54,991 nucleotides of DNA, from contig NZ_FXUB01000001.1 of NCBI RefSeq assembly GCF_900182835.1, positions 621,954 to 676,944 of the forward strand. Direction: 5' to 3'. Below the pieces are notes generated by a model. That model was not told the origin of the DNA, searched no databases, and saw nothing but the letters and a program-made list of their open reading frames with translations. This DNA comes from Desulfurobacterium pacificum. Lineage in GTDB: Bacteria > Aquificota > Aquificia > Desulfurobacteriales > Desulfurobacteriaceae. The position numbers and the translations under genes are program-made. Positions 9,598-18,911 of this stretch are shown here, piece by piece; position 1 is the stretch's first letter; each line of letters begins with the position of its first letter.

Positions 9598-11035
9598 AAC
9601 CATACTCTTCGGTGGACTAACACCTATCCATGAAAGACTTATTCAGGGAGCGGTGGAAAGCCAAGGTTACAAAGCCCTCCCTCTTCCTGTCCCTGACAAC
9701 CAATCGCTTGCTATAGGCAGAGAGTACTGCAACCGTGGAATGTGCAACCCAACTTATTACACCGTCGGCAATCTGATTAAATTCCTCTTAGAAGAACAGA
9801 AAAAAGGCATAAACGTAGAAGAAAACTATATCTTTGCAACCATCGGAGCCTGCGGACCCTGCCGTTTTGGAATGTATGAAACCGAATACAAACAAGCGTT
9901 AAGAAAAGCAGGCTTTAAAAACTTTCAGATAGCCATACTCAATCAAACAACTTTTTCTTCAGAAGGAACAATAGAACTAACACCTTCACTCATCTGGCAA
10001 CTCATTAAAGCAATATGGACTGCAGATATATTGAGAGAAATCGGATACAGACTCAGACCTTACGAAGTAGAAAACGGTTCTATAGACAAACTACTTACAG
10101 AACAAACAGAAACCCTATACCACATACTGAAAAAAGGTGGAAAAGTAAAAGAGATACTGAAATCTCTCTATCAATTCAGAAAGAAACTGCAAGTCATACG
10201 TTTTAACTTTTCTAAAGTGAAACCCGTCGTAGCCGTAATAGGGGAATTCTGGGCACATACAACAGAAAGCGACGGCAACTACCACCTACACCGCTGGCTT
10301 GAAGAGGAAGGTGCCGAAGTAAGACCAGAACCCATAGCAGGTTGGATAGACTATCAACTCTTTATAACCGAAGAAAAACTCAAAAAAGAGATAAAAGCAA
10401 AAGGGCTCTCAAAAAACAGAATAAAGTCTCTAATAGCAACTAAAAGCTTATCTATAGCACTCAAAGGCTTCTACAACCTTTTAAGAAGCGTATTTTCTTT
10501 CCTGCCAAAAGAGTTACCATCACAGAAATACTTAGCCCAATTAGCATCCCCCTACTTTGACTACATGGTAGTAGGCGGAGAAGGACATTTAGAAGTAGCA
10601 AAACACGTTTATTACGTAAAACACAAAAAGTGCCACATGGTAGTTTCCGTTAAACCTTTTGGCTGTATGCCTTCTACCCAAAGCGACGGCGCACAGGCAA
10701 AAGTTCTTTCTGACTATCCAGAAAGCATCTTTATCTCAGTAGAAACATCCGGCGATGCAGAGATAAACGTTAAAAGCAGAATTTTGATGAAGCTCTTTGA
10801 AGCTAAAAAATTAGCCGAACAGGAACTCTCAAACGCCTTAAGGAAACACAAGATCACCAAAAGAGAGTTTGAAAACGCCTGCAAATCTGAAAATCTACAA
10901 AAACCTCTTATAAAAAGAAGTAAAAACTATATTTCTACAGCCGCTCAAGTATTAGACGCAAACGCAAAACAGATTAAGTCTTTAATAAGAGAGAAATTCA
11001 GCGATGGATTACTTATACCTACAAAAAACGGTTAA
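9590..11035 (+). CDS. DUF2229-type CoA-dehydratase activase-related iron-sulfur protein
   Basis: This 481-residue protein resembles the second half of the large 2-hydroxyacyl-CoA dehydratase activator-related proteins (DUF2229). Cysteine motifs [18 protein letters not shown] (C47, C52), [12 protein letters not shown] (C88, C91) and [12 protein letters not shown] (C359) would suit an Fe-S cluster, and [13 protein letters not shown] lies between. The ATPase half (BadF/BcrA type) normally joined to it is not present in this gene. The substrate is unknown. The family shares ancestry with ATP-driven low-potential electron donors. The start overlaps hfq by 8 nt and the end overlaps the NFACT gene by 32 nt. 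Confidence 0.75.
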   Translation: MDKTILFGGLTPIHERLIQGAVESQGYKALPLPVPDNQSLAIGREYCNRGMCNPTYYTVGNLIKFLLEEQKKGINVEENYIFATIGACGPCRFGMYETEYKQALRKAGFKNFQIAILNQTTFSSEGTIELTPSLIWQLIKAIWTADILREIGYRLRPYEVENGSIDKLLTEQTETLYHILKKGGKVKEILKSLYQFRKKLQVIRFNFSKVKPVVAVIGEFWAHTTESDGNYHLHRWLEEEGAEVRPEPIAGWIDYQLFITEEKLKKEIKAKGLSKNRIKSLIATKSLSIALKGFYNLLRSVFSFLPKELPSQKYLAQLASPYFDYMVVGGEGHLEVAKHVYYVKHKKCHMVVSVKPFGCMPSTQSDGAQAKVLSDYPESIFISVETSGDAEINVKSRILMKLFEAKKLAEQELSNALRKHKITKREFENACKSENLQKPLIKRSKNYISTAAQVLDANAKQIKSLIREKFSDGLLIPTKNG

Positions 11036-12611
11036 GGAACTAAATAAACTCTTCAAAGCTCAGAGGATAAAAGAAATTACAAATTCCGAAAACGGCATAT
11101 CTATCACCTTTTCAAACAAAAAAACTCTAAACGTTTATTTAGGATATCCAAACGCAATCTTCATAAGCGATAAAAAATTCAGCGACTTTAAAACGTTCAG
11201 TAGCGCCGAAAAATTAACGGTAAAAGAATTCAAGCTTCCAGTGAAAGATAGGGTATTAGAGTTAGAACTTCTAAAAATTTCCCTATCTGGAAAAATCCAA
11301 AAACTTTTTCTTATACTTGAACTAACAGGAAAAACAGCCAACGCATTTCTTCTAAACGAAAACAGGAAAATAGTAGCAACGCTAAAAAAGGTAGAAACAT
11401 CGGTAAGAAACGTATCTGTCGGAGAAGCCTATCAATTTCCACCTAACGACAAGAAAGAAATAGAAGAAATACAATTCGGAAAAGTAACACCTGAAGGAAT
11501 AGAAAAACAACTCCACAAATTCGTGAAAGGAATATCACCACTTAATTCAAAAGAGATAGCTTTCATCTTCAGGAAAACAAACAACTTAATTGAAGCTTAC
11601 AGAATCTTCCTTGAAAAACACGAAAACTCCCAAAATCCCCACCTCTACCGCCAAAACGACAAAATCAAATACCTCACAACTTTTAAGTACGAATCTTTAA
11701 GAGATTACGAAGGAGAAAAAATAGAAGCAGAATACCCATTTTTAGAAGCCTGGAAAATCTTATATATAGAAAAAGTTGAAAACGAAACGCTCAAAAACGT
11801 CAAAAGAAAACTCTTAGAACGCCTAAACAAAAAACTCCACTCGCTCCAGAAAGAACTATCAGAAGTAAGCAACCCGGAAAGCATAAAGTCAGAAGCACTT
11901 CATTACAAAAAATTGGGAGAACTCCTCAAGTACAACCTGTACGCCGTAAACAAAGGAGAAACAAAAATAAAAACTTACGACTACGAAACTGAAAAAGAAA
12001 TTGAAATTCCCATTGACCCCACACTATCCCCACAAGAAAACTTGGAACGTTATTTCAAGCAGTATAAAAAATTAATCAACAAATACGAACACTCTTTCAA
12101 AAGGAAAGAAGAACTCCTAAAAGAGATAAAACAGATAAACAACTTAATAGACGTAATTGAGAAAGCGGAAAATATAAAGGAACTCCCTCTATTAGAAACA
12201 GAATCATCAAAAGCTCAAAAAAACAAAGAACTACCATTCCGAATCTACACTCTTCCCACAGGAAAAAAACTCTTGATAGGTAAAAACAGCAATGGAAATG
12301 AAACAATAACGTTTAAAATTGCAAGACCCTGGGACTTATGGTTTCACGTCAAAGACATTCCAGGTTCTCACGTTATCTTGATGCGAGAAAAGAATGAACC
12401 CCCAACTAAAGAAGAATTAGAACTATCAGCATCTGCAGCAGTTTTCTTCAGCAAAGCAAGAAACGGCGGAAAAGTTAAGGTTGATTACGTGGAAGTGAAA
12501 AACCTGAAAAAACCACCAAAAAGCAAAGCTGGCTTTGTTATCTACAGAGGAGAGAAAAGCGTTTTAATAGATGACAAACCTTTTAGAGAGTTTTTGAAAG
12601 GGGAGGACTAA
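11004..12611 (+). CDS. NFACT-family protein, RqcH-like
   Basis: RqcH/NEMF proteins bind peptidyl-tRNA on split 50S subunits and add alanine tails for degradation. The 535-residue protein has the N-terminal NFACT-N domain with the Asp-Arg pair D82-R83 (LPVKDRVLEL) needed for tailing in RqcH, a central coiled coil (about 250-390, many Lys/Glu heptads) and the NFACT-R domain RPWDLWFHVKDIPGSHVIL near the end. Domain order and length fit the family; the older name is fibronectin-binding protein A-like. It overlaps the activase gene by 32 nt and ends in a hairpin terminator. Confidence 0.88.
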   Translation: MDYLYLQKTVKELNKLFKAQRIKEITNSENGISITFSNKKTLNVYLGYPNAIFISDKKFSDFKTFSSAEKLTVKEFKLPVKDRVLELELLKISLSGKIQKLFLILELTGKTANAFLLNENRKIVATLKKVETSVRNVSVGEAYQFPPNDKKEIEEIQFGKVTPEGIEKQLHKFVKGISPLNSKEIAFIFRKTNNLIEAYRIFLEKHENSQNPHLYRQNDKIKYLTTFKYESLRDYEGEKIEAEYPFLEAWKILYIEKVENETLKNVKRKLLERLNKKLHSLQKELSEVSNPESIKSEALHYKKLGELLKYNLYAVNKGETKIKTYDYETEKEIEIPIDPTLSPQENLERYFKQYKKLINKYEHSFKRKEELLKEIKQINNLIDVIEKAENIKELPLLETESSKAQKNKELPFRIYTLPTGKKLLIGKNSNGNETITFKIARPWDLWFHVKDIPGSHVILMREKNEPPTKEELELSASAAVFFSKARNGGKVKVDYVEVKNLKKPPKSKAGFVIYRGEKSVLIDDKPFREFLKGED

Positions 12612-12628
12612 ACCTCCCCTCATATTTT
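12599..12628 (+). terminator. rho-independent terminator of the miaA-hfq-NFACT operon
   Basis: The 8-bp stem AGGGGAGG / CCTCCCCT encloses the loop ACTAAA that contains the TAA stop of the NFACT gene. It is followed by CATATTTT. The small minus-strand membrane gene ends at its edge, so it may also stop transcripts from the other side. Confidence 0.75.
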
Positions 12629-12728
12629 ACTGCATACCTATAATTACTATAGAAGTAATAATAACTATTAAGAGATATATCCCAAAAACTCCATAAAACA
12701 TCAACTTCTTAATTGGGCTGTTCTCCAT
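12627..12728 (-). CDS. 33-residue single-span membrane protein after the cyd operon
   Basis: A short ORF, MENSPIKKLMFYG followed by an unbroken hydrophobic span of about 20 residues (VFGIYLLIVIITSIVIIG). It has a very good ribosome binding site, AAGGAGG, 6 nt before the ATG, and its start lies inside the end of the upstream 137-residue gene (20-nt overlap), suggesting coupled translation. It could be a small subunit or assembly factor for cytochrome bd, similar in size to CydX/CydS/CydH, but there is no sequence signature to prove this. Confidence 0.6.
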   Translation of the reverse strand: MENSPIKKLMFYGVFGIYLLIVIITSIVIIGMQ

Positions 12729-13122
12729 CTTTTCCTCCTTCAAGAGTTGCTTTCAAAGCTCTAAGTTCCGCTTCAAACCTATCTCTATTAATAAAAATAA
12801 CGACGTAATGCCCAACAATCCCTTTTAACGTAAACATTGCAGACAGAATAAACAACAATTTAGAAAGAAAATGCGCTACACTTCCAGGAGGGAAAACAAC
12901 TTTCCATAAAATAAGCGCTGGCAGTAGGAGGCTGCCCCCTATTAAGAAAAAATAAGAGAACAGGTTCAGTTTTCTAAAGCTCAAATCTTCTTTGTATAGC
13001 TTCCTAATATAAGACTCTACCTCCTTCCAGCTCCTGCTCTTTAAATAAATTTCCCTGGCTTTTCTCAAAACTTGAGAACGCCCCTTAAGGAAATCTTCTT
13101 TTAAACCTACTACCAGCGCCAT
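12709..13122 (-). CDS. 137-residue membrane protein in the cyd operon, unknown function
   Basis: I do not recognise this family. The N-terminal half is basic and helical (REIYLKSRSWKEVESYIRKL), then there are two predicted membrane spans (about 52-76 and 82-108) and a short charged tail. It lies 32 nt downstream of cydX on the same strand and overlaps the 33-residue membrane gene, so it is part of the cydABX transcript. A role in heme or quinol oxidase assembly is possible from context only. Confidence 0.7.
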   Translation of the reverse strand: MALVVGLKEDFLKGRSQVLRKAREIYLKSRSWKEVESYIRKLYKEDLSFRKLNLFSYFFLIGGSLLLPALILWKVVFPPGSVAHFLSKLLFILSAMFTLKGIVGHYVVIFINRDRFEAELRALKATLEGGKDGEQPN

Positions 13123-13154
13123 TCCTTTATCCCCATTAGATATATAGAGAGGGG

Positions 13155-13247
13155 TTAAGCCCCCTCTCCTTCAAATTTAGACTTTGCAAGAGTATAAGTA
13201 ATCCACGCTATACCTATCCACCAAATAAAGGATATGATAAGCCACAT
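13155..13247 (-). CDS. cydX: CydX-like small subunit of cytochrome bd oxidase
   Basis: The 30-residue ORF begins MWLIISFIWWIGIAWITYTL, a tryptophan-rich single membrane span with a short polar tail. This is the signature of CydX/CydS-type subunits (M-W-Y/L start), which stabilise the heme site. AAGGAGG stands 6 nt before the ATG, overlapping the cydB stop region, and the gene lies 11 nt after cydB. Its stop lies in an inverted repeat (GAGAGGGG...CCCCTCTC) that may act as a weak terminator. Confidence 0.85.
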   Translation of the reverse strand: MWLIISFIWWIGIAWITYTLAKSKFEGEGA

Positions 13248-13258
13248 TATTCACCTCC

Positions 13259-14455
13259 TTAGTGTTCTCCTGCTTCTTCAATCTCTCTCCTAATTGTTTC
13301 AGGAGAAATCTTAAATAGGAACATCTTATAAACCCAAGCCTGATAAGCAATAACAATAGGAGTAAAGATGAGCGCAGCAACAAGCATTACAGTAAGTGTA
13401 AGTTGGCTGGAACAACCGTTATAGATAGTAATGGAATGTTCTAAACCAACACTGGAAGGAACAGCCAATGGGTAAGCACCAAACATTACAGCAAATCCTG
13501 CGAAGAGGAATGTAAGCGTAGAGAACAGAAAAGCTCTCGCTCCATTCATGCTCTTTACAGCCAACAGGTATCCAACGGCAGAAAGAGCAGCCAATACAAT
13601 TAACGCAATTTCAATAGCAGGAAATCTGAAAAGTGCATGTTCAAGAACGCCGTTATGAAGCATAGAAGCTATCTGGTTAAACATATCATCAGGTAATGCA
13701 AGGAATTTTTTGGCTGCTGCAGCATCATTCACTTTGAAAGAAATCTCATAAGCAAGCGCTGTACACACAACGTACATAACTACAAATGGAAGCCATAGTT
13801 TGAGAGCAATATTTCTCGCCCTTTCTGCAATTTCTCCCTCTGTTTTCCATAAAAGCCAGGAAACACCATGAAGGATAACGAACAATACCGTTGTTATACC
13901 AACAAGTAAACCGTAAAGTCCGTGGAACTTGAACGGATTAACCAGGTTAATAAAGCTAATTGGGAATCTCTCAGCGTAAACGAAGCCGTGCAACATATCT
14001 CCTTTTATTGCACTATTTACAATTGGAATCCCTGCCAAGATATTTCCAATAGCAACACCTATAAGAAGAGCTACTATCAAAGAAGACCAGAAAATGCTCT
14101 GGTCCCAAAACTTCTTCCAACCTTCACTCTCTTCTTTACTTCTAAATTCAAAGGAAACAGCCCTGTAAATAAGCGCGAGAAGAACAACAAAGAGAGCTAT
14201 GTAGAGAGAGCTGAACAGCGCAGCGTAAAGCTCTGGAAAGGCAGCAAATGCTGCACCACCAGCTGTAATGAACCAAACTTCGTTACCGTCCCATACAGGA
14301 CCAATAGCGTTAAGCATTACTCTTCTTTCAATATCTGTTTTGGCTATTATCGTATGGAGGATACCCACACCAAGGTCAAAACCATCGGTAATTATGTATC
14401 CTGCAATCAGAACTGTTACCAATATCGCCCATATAGTAGGCAAATCAAAATGCAT
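13259..14455 (-). CDS. cydB: cytochrome bd ubiquinol oxidase subunit II
   Basis: CydB is the second membrane subunit of the bd-type oxygen reductase. The protein has 398 residues and about nine hydrophobic spans. The N-terminal signature TDGFDLGVGIL and the GPVWDGNEVWFITAGGAAFAAFP block are diagnostic, including residues that form the proton/oxygen path. The region around KSMNGARAFLFSTLTFL and the final helices complete the fold. It lies 18 nt after cydA and 11 nt before cydX. Confidence 0.96.
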   Translation of the reverse strand: MHFDLPTIWAILVTVLIAGYIITDGFDLGVGILHTIIAKTDIERRVMLNAIGPVWDGNEVWFITAGGAAFAAFPELYAALFSSLYIALFVVLLALIYRAVSFEFRSKEESEGWKKFWDQSIFWSSLIVALLIGVAIGNILAGIPIVNSAIKGDMLHGFVYAERFPISFINLVNPFKFHGLYGLLVGITTVLFVILHGVSWLLWKTEGEIAERARNIALKLWLPFVVMYVVCTALAYEISFKVNDAAAAKKFLALPDDMFNQIASMLHNGVLEHALFRFPAIEIALIVLAALSAVGYLLAVKSMNGARAFLFSTLTFLFAGFAVMFGAYPLAVPSSVGLEHSITIYNGCSSQLTLTVMLVAALIFTPIVIAYQAWVYKMFLFKISPETIRREIEEAGEH

Positions 14456-14473
14456 CGCTCACCTCCTCCGTAA

Positions 14474-15883
14474 TTAGTAAAGTTCAGCTTCCTTCTCTGG
14501 ACCTTTAGTTGCAAACTTCGCAAGGAGGTAAAAGTCTGCAATAGCCAGAGCTATGAAAGTAGCAAGGAATACTACGTAAGTTATAACAACCTCTACATTC
14601 GTAAGTGGAGATACCGCATTTGCTGTCTTAAGACCTATCTGTGGTAACAAAATCTTTCCAAAATCATCAGTTAACGGATAAACAATCCACGGCTGTCTTC
14701 CTACCTCTGCGAAAGCCCATCCTAACCAACAAGCAATATAAGGTAACGGTAGAGAGTAAAGGGCAAGTTTAAGGAATCCAGTGCTGTTTTCAAGATTCTT
14801 GTACTTGATAAGTCCTACCAAGAAAAGAAGTACAAAGTAGAATCCAAGGTAAACCATCAAATGGAAAGACCAGAAACTAAAGTTAACAGGAGGAATATAA
14901 TTGCCAGGACCAAACTGTGCTTCAAACTGCTTCTGTAACTCCGCAGCTCCCTTCAACTCTCCGTTAAAGCTATGAGTTGCCAAGAAGCTCAAAAGTCCTG
15001 GAATTGGTACAGGAATCTCTATAATGTTTTTCTGAGAATTTTGGTCTGCCCACGCAAACATAAGTAGATTAGCTCCTTTTGTTGTATGCCACAACGCTTC
15101 ACCGGCAGCTAATTTAGTTGGTTGAGTCTTAGCAACTTCGTGAGCATGAATATCACCTATAACCACTTCACCAACAGAAGCTATAAGACCAAAAACTAAG
15201 GCTATATACGCAGACTTTTTGAAAAACTCAACGTGTTGTTTCTTAAGCAGATGGTAAGCACTAATAGAAAGTACAAACACAGCAGAAAGTATCATTCCCG
15301 CTGTAGTAGTATGCCAGAACTTAACATCAGCTACTGGATTAAACACAACAGCCCACCAGTCAGACAAAACAGCTCTCTTACCAGCAGCAGCCATCTCTAC
15401 TTTTGCACCTACTGGATGTTGCATCCAACCGTTAGCAATCAAAATCCAGAGAGCAGAAAGGTTCGAACCAATTGAGGACAGCCAGGCTGCCAGAAGGTGA
15501 ACAGCTTTAGGTACCTTATCCCAACCAAAAAGAAATACACCCATAAAAGTAGATTCCATAAAGAACGCAAGTAAACCTTCAATGGCAAGCGGAGCACCGA
15601 AAATGTCTCCTACAAATCTTGAATAAACAGACCAGTTCATACCAAACTCAAACTCGTGAACAAGACCTGTAGCGACACCAAGAGCAAAGTTAATAGCAAA
15701 AAGCTTTGCCCAAAACTTTGCCATATCACGGTAAATCTCTTTACCCGTTGCGTAATGTAGAGTTAGCATAATTGCGGCAAGTGTTGAAAGTCCCAGAGTT
15801 AAGGGAACAAAGATAAAGTGGAAAAAGGCTGTCATCGCGAACTGCAATCGCGACACTAAAAGTACAAAAGGTGATACATCCAT
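14474..15883 (-). CDS. cydA: cytochrome bd ubiquinol oxidase subunit I
   Basis: CydA carries hemes b558, b595 and d and oxidises quinol. The 469-residue protein has nine membrane spans. FAMTAFFHFIFVPLTLGLS contains H22, the counterpart of E. coli H19; WHTTTAGMILS supplies the second heme His; and GWAFAEVGRQPW is the classic Q-loop-following motif. The Q-loop (around DIHAHEVAKTQPTKLAAGE) is of the short kind. GGGAGGTGCCCG precedes the ATG. In a lineage thought to be anaerobic or microaerophilic, the enzyme would remove oxygen or allow micro-oxic respiration (inference). Confidence 0.97.
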   Translation of the reverse strand: MDVSPFVLLVSRLQFAMTAFFHFIFVPLTLGLSTLAAIMLTLHYATGKEIYRDMAKFWAKLFAINFALGVATGLVHEFEFGMNWSVYSRFVGDIFGAPLAIEGLLAFFMESTFMGVFLFGWDKVPKAVHLLAAWLSSIGSNLSALWILIANGWMQHPVGAKVEMAAAGKRAVLSDWWAVVFNPVADVKFWHTTTAGMILSAVFVLSISAYHLLKKQHVEFFKKSAYIALVFGLIASVGEVVIGDIHAHEVAKTQPTKLAAGEALWHTTKGANLLMFAWADQNSQKNIIEIPVPIPGLLSFLATHSFNGELKGAAELQKQFEAQFGPGNYIPPVNFSFWSFHLMVYLGFYFVLLFLVGLIKYKNLENSTGFLKLALYSLPLPYIACWLGWAFAEVGRQPWIVYPLTDDFGKILLPQIGLKTANAVSPLTNVEVVITYVVFLATFIALAIADFYLLAKFATKGPEKEAELY

Positions 15884-15915
15884 CGGGCACCTCCCTTCAT
15901 AATTTATAAACCTTT

Positions 15916-15970
15916 CTTACTTATGTAAGTTATTTGGATGGAATTATACCAAAACTGCTAAATGTTAGCA
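15916..15970 (-). promoter_or_regulatory. cydA promoter with two inverted repeats
   Basis: On the minus strand, TATAAT (15943-15948) suits a -10 box upstream of cydA. GCTAA-CAT-TTAGC (15957-15969) sits just upstream, and CTTACATAAGTAAG (15916-15929) lies just downstream. These dyads are candidate operators for a redox or oxygen regulator. Neither matches the FNR/CRP consensus, so the regulator cannot be named. Confidence 0.45.
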
Positions 15971-15992
15971 TATGAAAATTTCCTGCTTTCAA

Positions 15993-16904
<912 letters not shown>

Positions 16905-16932
16905 TTACATTAACAAATTTTTCGGAGGAATC

Positions 16933-17499
16933 TTGAAAGAGAAAAACCTAATCGTTGCAGTAACCGGCGCATCTGGAGCAATATACGCAAAGCTTTGTAT
17001 AGAAACTCTCAGCAACAACGGATATCACCTTGAAGTCATCTTCTCAGAGACAGGAAAACAAGTTTTTGAATACGAATTAGGGATAAAACCAGCCGAATTT
17101 CTTAAAAACCTAAATGTAACAGTATACAAAGAAAAAGATTTCTTCGCACCACCATCAAGCGGCTCACACCCATCAAAAGGGATGATTATTATCCCCTGTT
17201 CAACAGGTACTTTAGGGCATATCGCTAACTGCACAATTTCAAACCTGATACACAGAGCCGCCGATGTAACCTTAAAAGAAAAAAGACCCTTAGTTTTAGT
17301 AGTTAGAGAAACTCCTTTAAATCCCATACATTTAGAAAATATGCTCAAACTATCCAGAGCAGGAGCTACTATACTCCCGGCATGCCCTTCTTTCTACAGT
17401 AAACCACGAACAGTTGAAGACTTAGCTGCTACAGTAGTAGAACGAGCGTTAAGACACCTTGCAGGAAAATCTTTTAACCTCTCTAAAGATTGGAAATAG
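16933..17499 (+). CDS. ubiX: flavin prenyltransferase UbiX
   Basis: UbiX joins dimethylallyl phosphate to FMN to make the prenylated flavin used by UbiD-type decarboxylases. The 188-residue protein shows VAVTGASGAIYAK (flavin loop), IPCSTGTLGHIANCTISNLI, the REKRPLVLVVRETPLN-like motif (KEKRPLVLVVRETPL) and LPACPSFYSKP. The start is TTG 16933 after CGGAGGA. No ubiD is in the window. It is divergent from argB and overlaps the EpmA-like gene tail to tail by 17 nt. Confidence 0.95.
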   Translation: MKEKNLIVAVTGASGAIYAKLCIETLSNNGYHLEVIFSETGKQVFEYELGIKPAEFLKNLNVTVYKEKDFFAPPSSGSHPSKGMIIIPCSTGTLGHIANCTISNLIHRAADVTLKEKRPLVLVVRETPLNPIHLENMLKLSRAGATILPACPSFYSKPRTVEDLAATVVERALRHLAGKSFNLSKDWK

Positions 17500-18424
17500 T
17501 TTCTTCTAACAGTCTTTTTGTTGAATAAGGAATAACATCGTGAATCGATTCAGCTCCCAATCTCAACATTAAAAGTCTGTCAAACCCCAGAGCTACTCCT
17601 TCACATTCAGGAAGTAAACGTTTCTTTAAAAGAGACAAAAATCCCCCATCCACCGCCTTTTTCCCTTTCTCCTCAAACTTTCTCAAATAAGATTCATAAT
17701 CTCTCAATTCCGTATAACCGTTCGCTATCTCCACTCCCCCAACGTAAAGTTCAAACCTTTCAGCAACGCCATTTTTCACCCTTGCCATAGCAGAAAACTC
17801 TTCCGGATAATCAATTAAAAAGACTGGTTTGTCTATTTTCCCCAGTGCAGGTTCAACTCTTTCAACCAAAAGCTTGAAAAAACCACTTTCATAATCCTCT
17901 TCACAGGCAACTTTCTTTACTTCCTCTCTATCAAAAACGTTCACCCCTGCAAACTCTCTAAAAGCTTCCTCAACAGTAAAAATCTCATAACCATTAAGCG
18001 TTATCTTCCTCCCCTTTACGTTCGCAAAATCCCCCACCACCTCCCTCACCAAACCAAACGTTTCCTTCATACCATCACGATAATCCCCACCCACTCGATA
18101 CCACTCAATCATCGTAAACTCTATACTGTGCAAATCAGTTATTTCACCATCCCTGAAAACCCTGACAATCTGATAAATCCCCCCTTCCCTCATCTCCCAA
18201 ACAATCCTTTTCATAAAAAACTCCGGCGACGTATGTAAAAACCATTCATACCTCTTACCTAAAAAATCCCTAAAAACTGCCCTCACGTTCTCCACGTTAT
18301 CGTCAGGATTCTCATAAGGCACCATAATCGGCGTATCTACTTCCAAAAATCCTCTTCCCTCAAAAAATCCCCTCACCCTCTCTCTCGCCTCTTTTCTCAA
18401 CCTCAACAGTTCAAGCAAACTCAC
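17483..18424 (-). CDS. epmA: EpmA/PoxA-like lysyl-tRNA synthetase paralogue
   Basis: EpmA uses the class II synthetase core to attach (R)-beta-lysine to elongation factor P. Starting at GTG 18424 (AGGGAG 6 nt upstream) the protein has 313 residues; a GTG at 18448 would add eight. It has motif 2 (FLHTSPEFFMKRIVWE ... IYQIVRVFRDGE) and motif 3 (GVALGFDRLLMLRLGA) of class IIb LysRS but no N-terminal anticodon domain. This is the EpmA layout. EpmB and EF-P genes are not in this window. Confidence 0.88.
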   Translation of the reverse strand: MSLLELLRLRKEARERVRGFFEGRGFLEVDTPIMVPYENPDDNVENVRAVFRDFLGKRYEWFLHTSPEFFMKRIVWEMREGGIYQIVRVFRDGEITDLHSIEFTMIEWYRVGGDYRDGMKETFGLVREVVGDFANVKGRKITLNGYEIFTVEEAFREFAGVNVFDREEVKKVACEEDYESGFFKLLVERVEPALGKIDKPVFLIDYPEEFSAMARVKNGVAERFELYVGGVEIANGYTELRDYESYLRKFEEKGKKAVDGGFLSLLKKRLLPECEGVALGFDRLLMLRLGAESIHDVIPYSTKRLLEETISNL

Positions 18425-18498
18425 ATCACGCTCCCTGTAAAGTCCCACCTAAAATCTCACTTACTACTATTTCTACCTCAGAATCTCTTCCTTCCAGA

Positions 18499-18780
18499 TT
18501 ACAGAATACTCCACAACTCCTCTAACTCTTTATTCCTGAAGTTCGGTTTTATAAACCTTTCATAGTAACGTCTCAGCTCTTCCATAGTTATTCCATATTT
18601 CCTGCAAAACGACACAACTGCAGAAACAGGAACTTCGGAAAAGAAGACTTCTACCTGTTCGTTGTAGGGATACTCCTCGGGAAATTCCTGCTTCTTTAAC
18701 AGTTCTGCCAACTTCTCTTCTGTAATACCCTTACTGTAGGCACAATTAACTGTAATCAACGCTCCATGCACTTCTTTCAT
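18499..18780 (-). CDS. hypothetical 93-residue protein
   Basis: Not recognised. It is acidic and helical, with ITEEKLAELLKKQEFPEEYP, a short beta-like stretch (EQVEVFFSEVPVSAVVSFCR) and ITMEELRRYYERFI, which could be a small three-helix domain. No membrane span or signal is visible. GAGGGG lies right at the ATG, so the exact start is unsure. It lies about 50 bp upstream of the EpmA-like gene on the same strand and could share its promoter. Confidence 0.6.
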   Translation of the reverse strand: MKEVHGALITVNCAYSKGITEEKLAELLKKQEFPEEYPYNEQVEVFFSEVPVSAVVSFCRKYGITMEELRRYYERFIKPNFRNKELEELWSIL

Positions 18781-18911
18781 CCCCTCAAATTACCCCTACC
18801 TTTTAAAGAAGTTTAAGTATTTCACCCCAATCTTGCAAATTAGAACACAAAATCCAAAAATTCCCTTTTTCAAGTAAAATTTGCAACATACCAACTTACA
18901 AGAGGTGAACC

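Noticed and set aside
13922-14473. 183-codon plus-strand open frame opposite cydB
   Set aside because: It lies wholly within the strong cydB gene on the other strand and has an unlikely composition.
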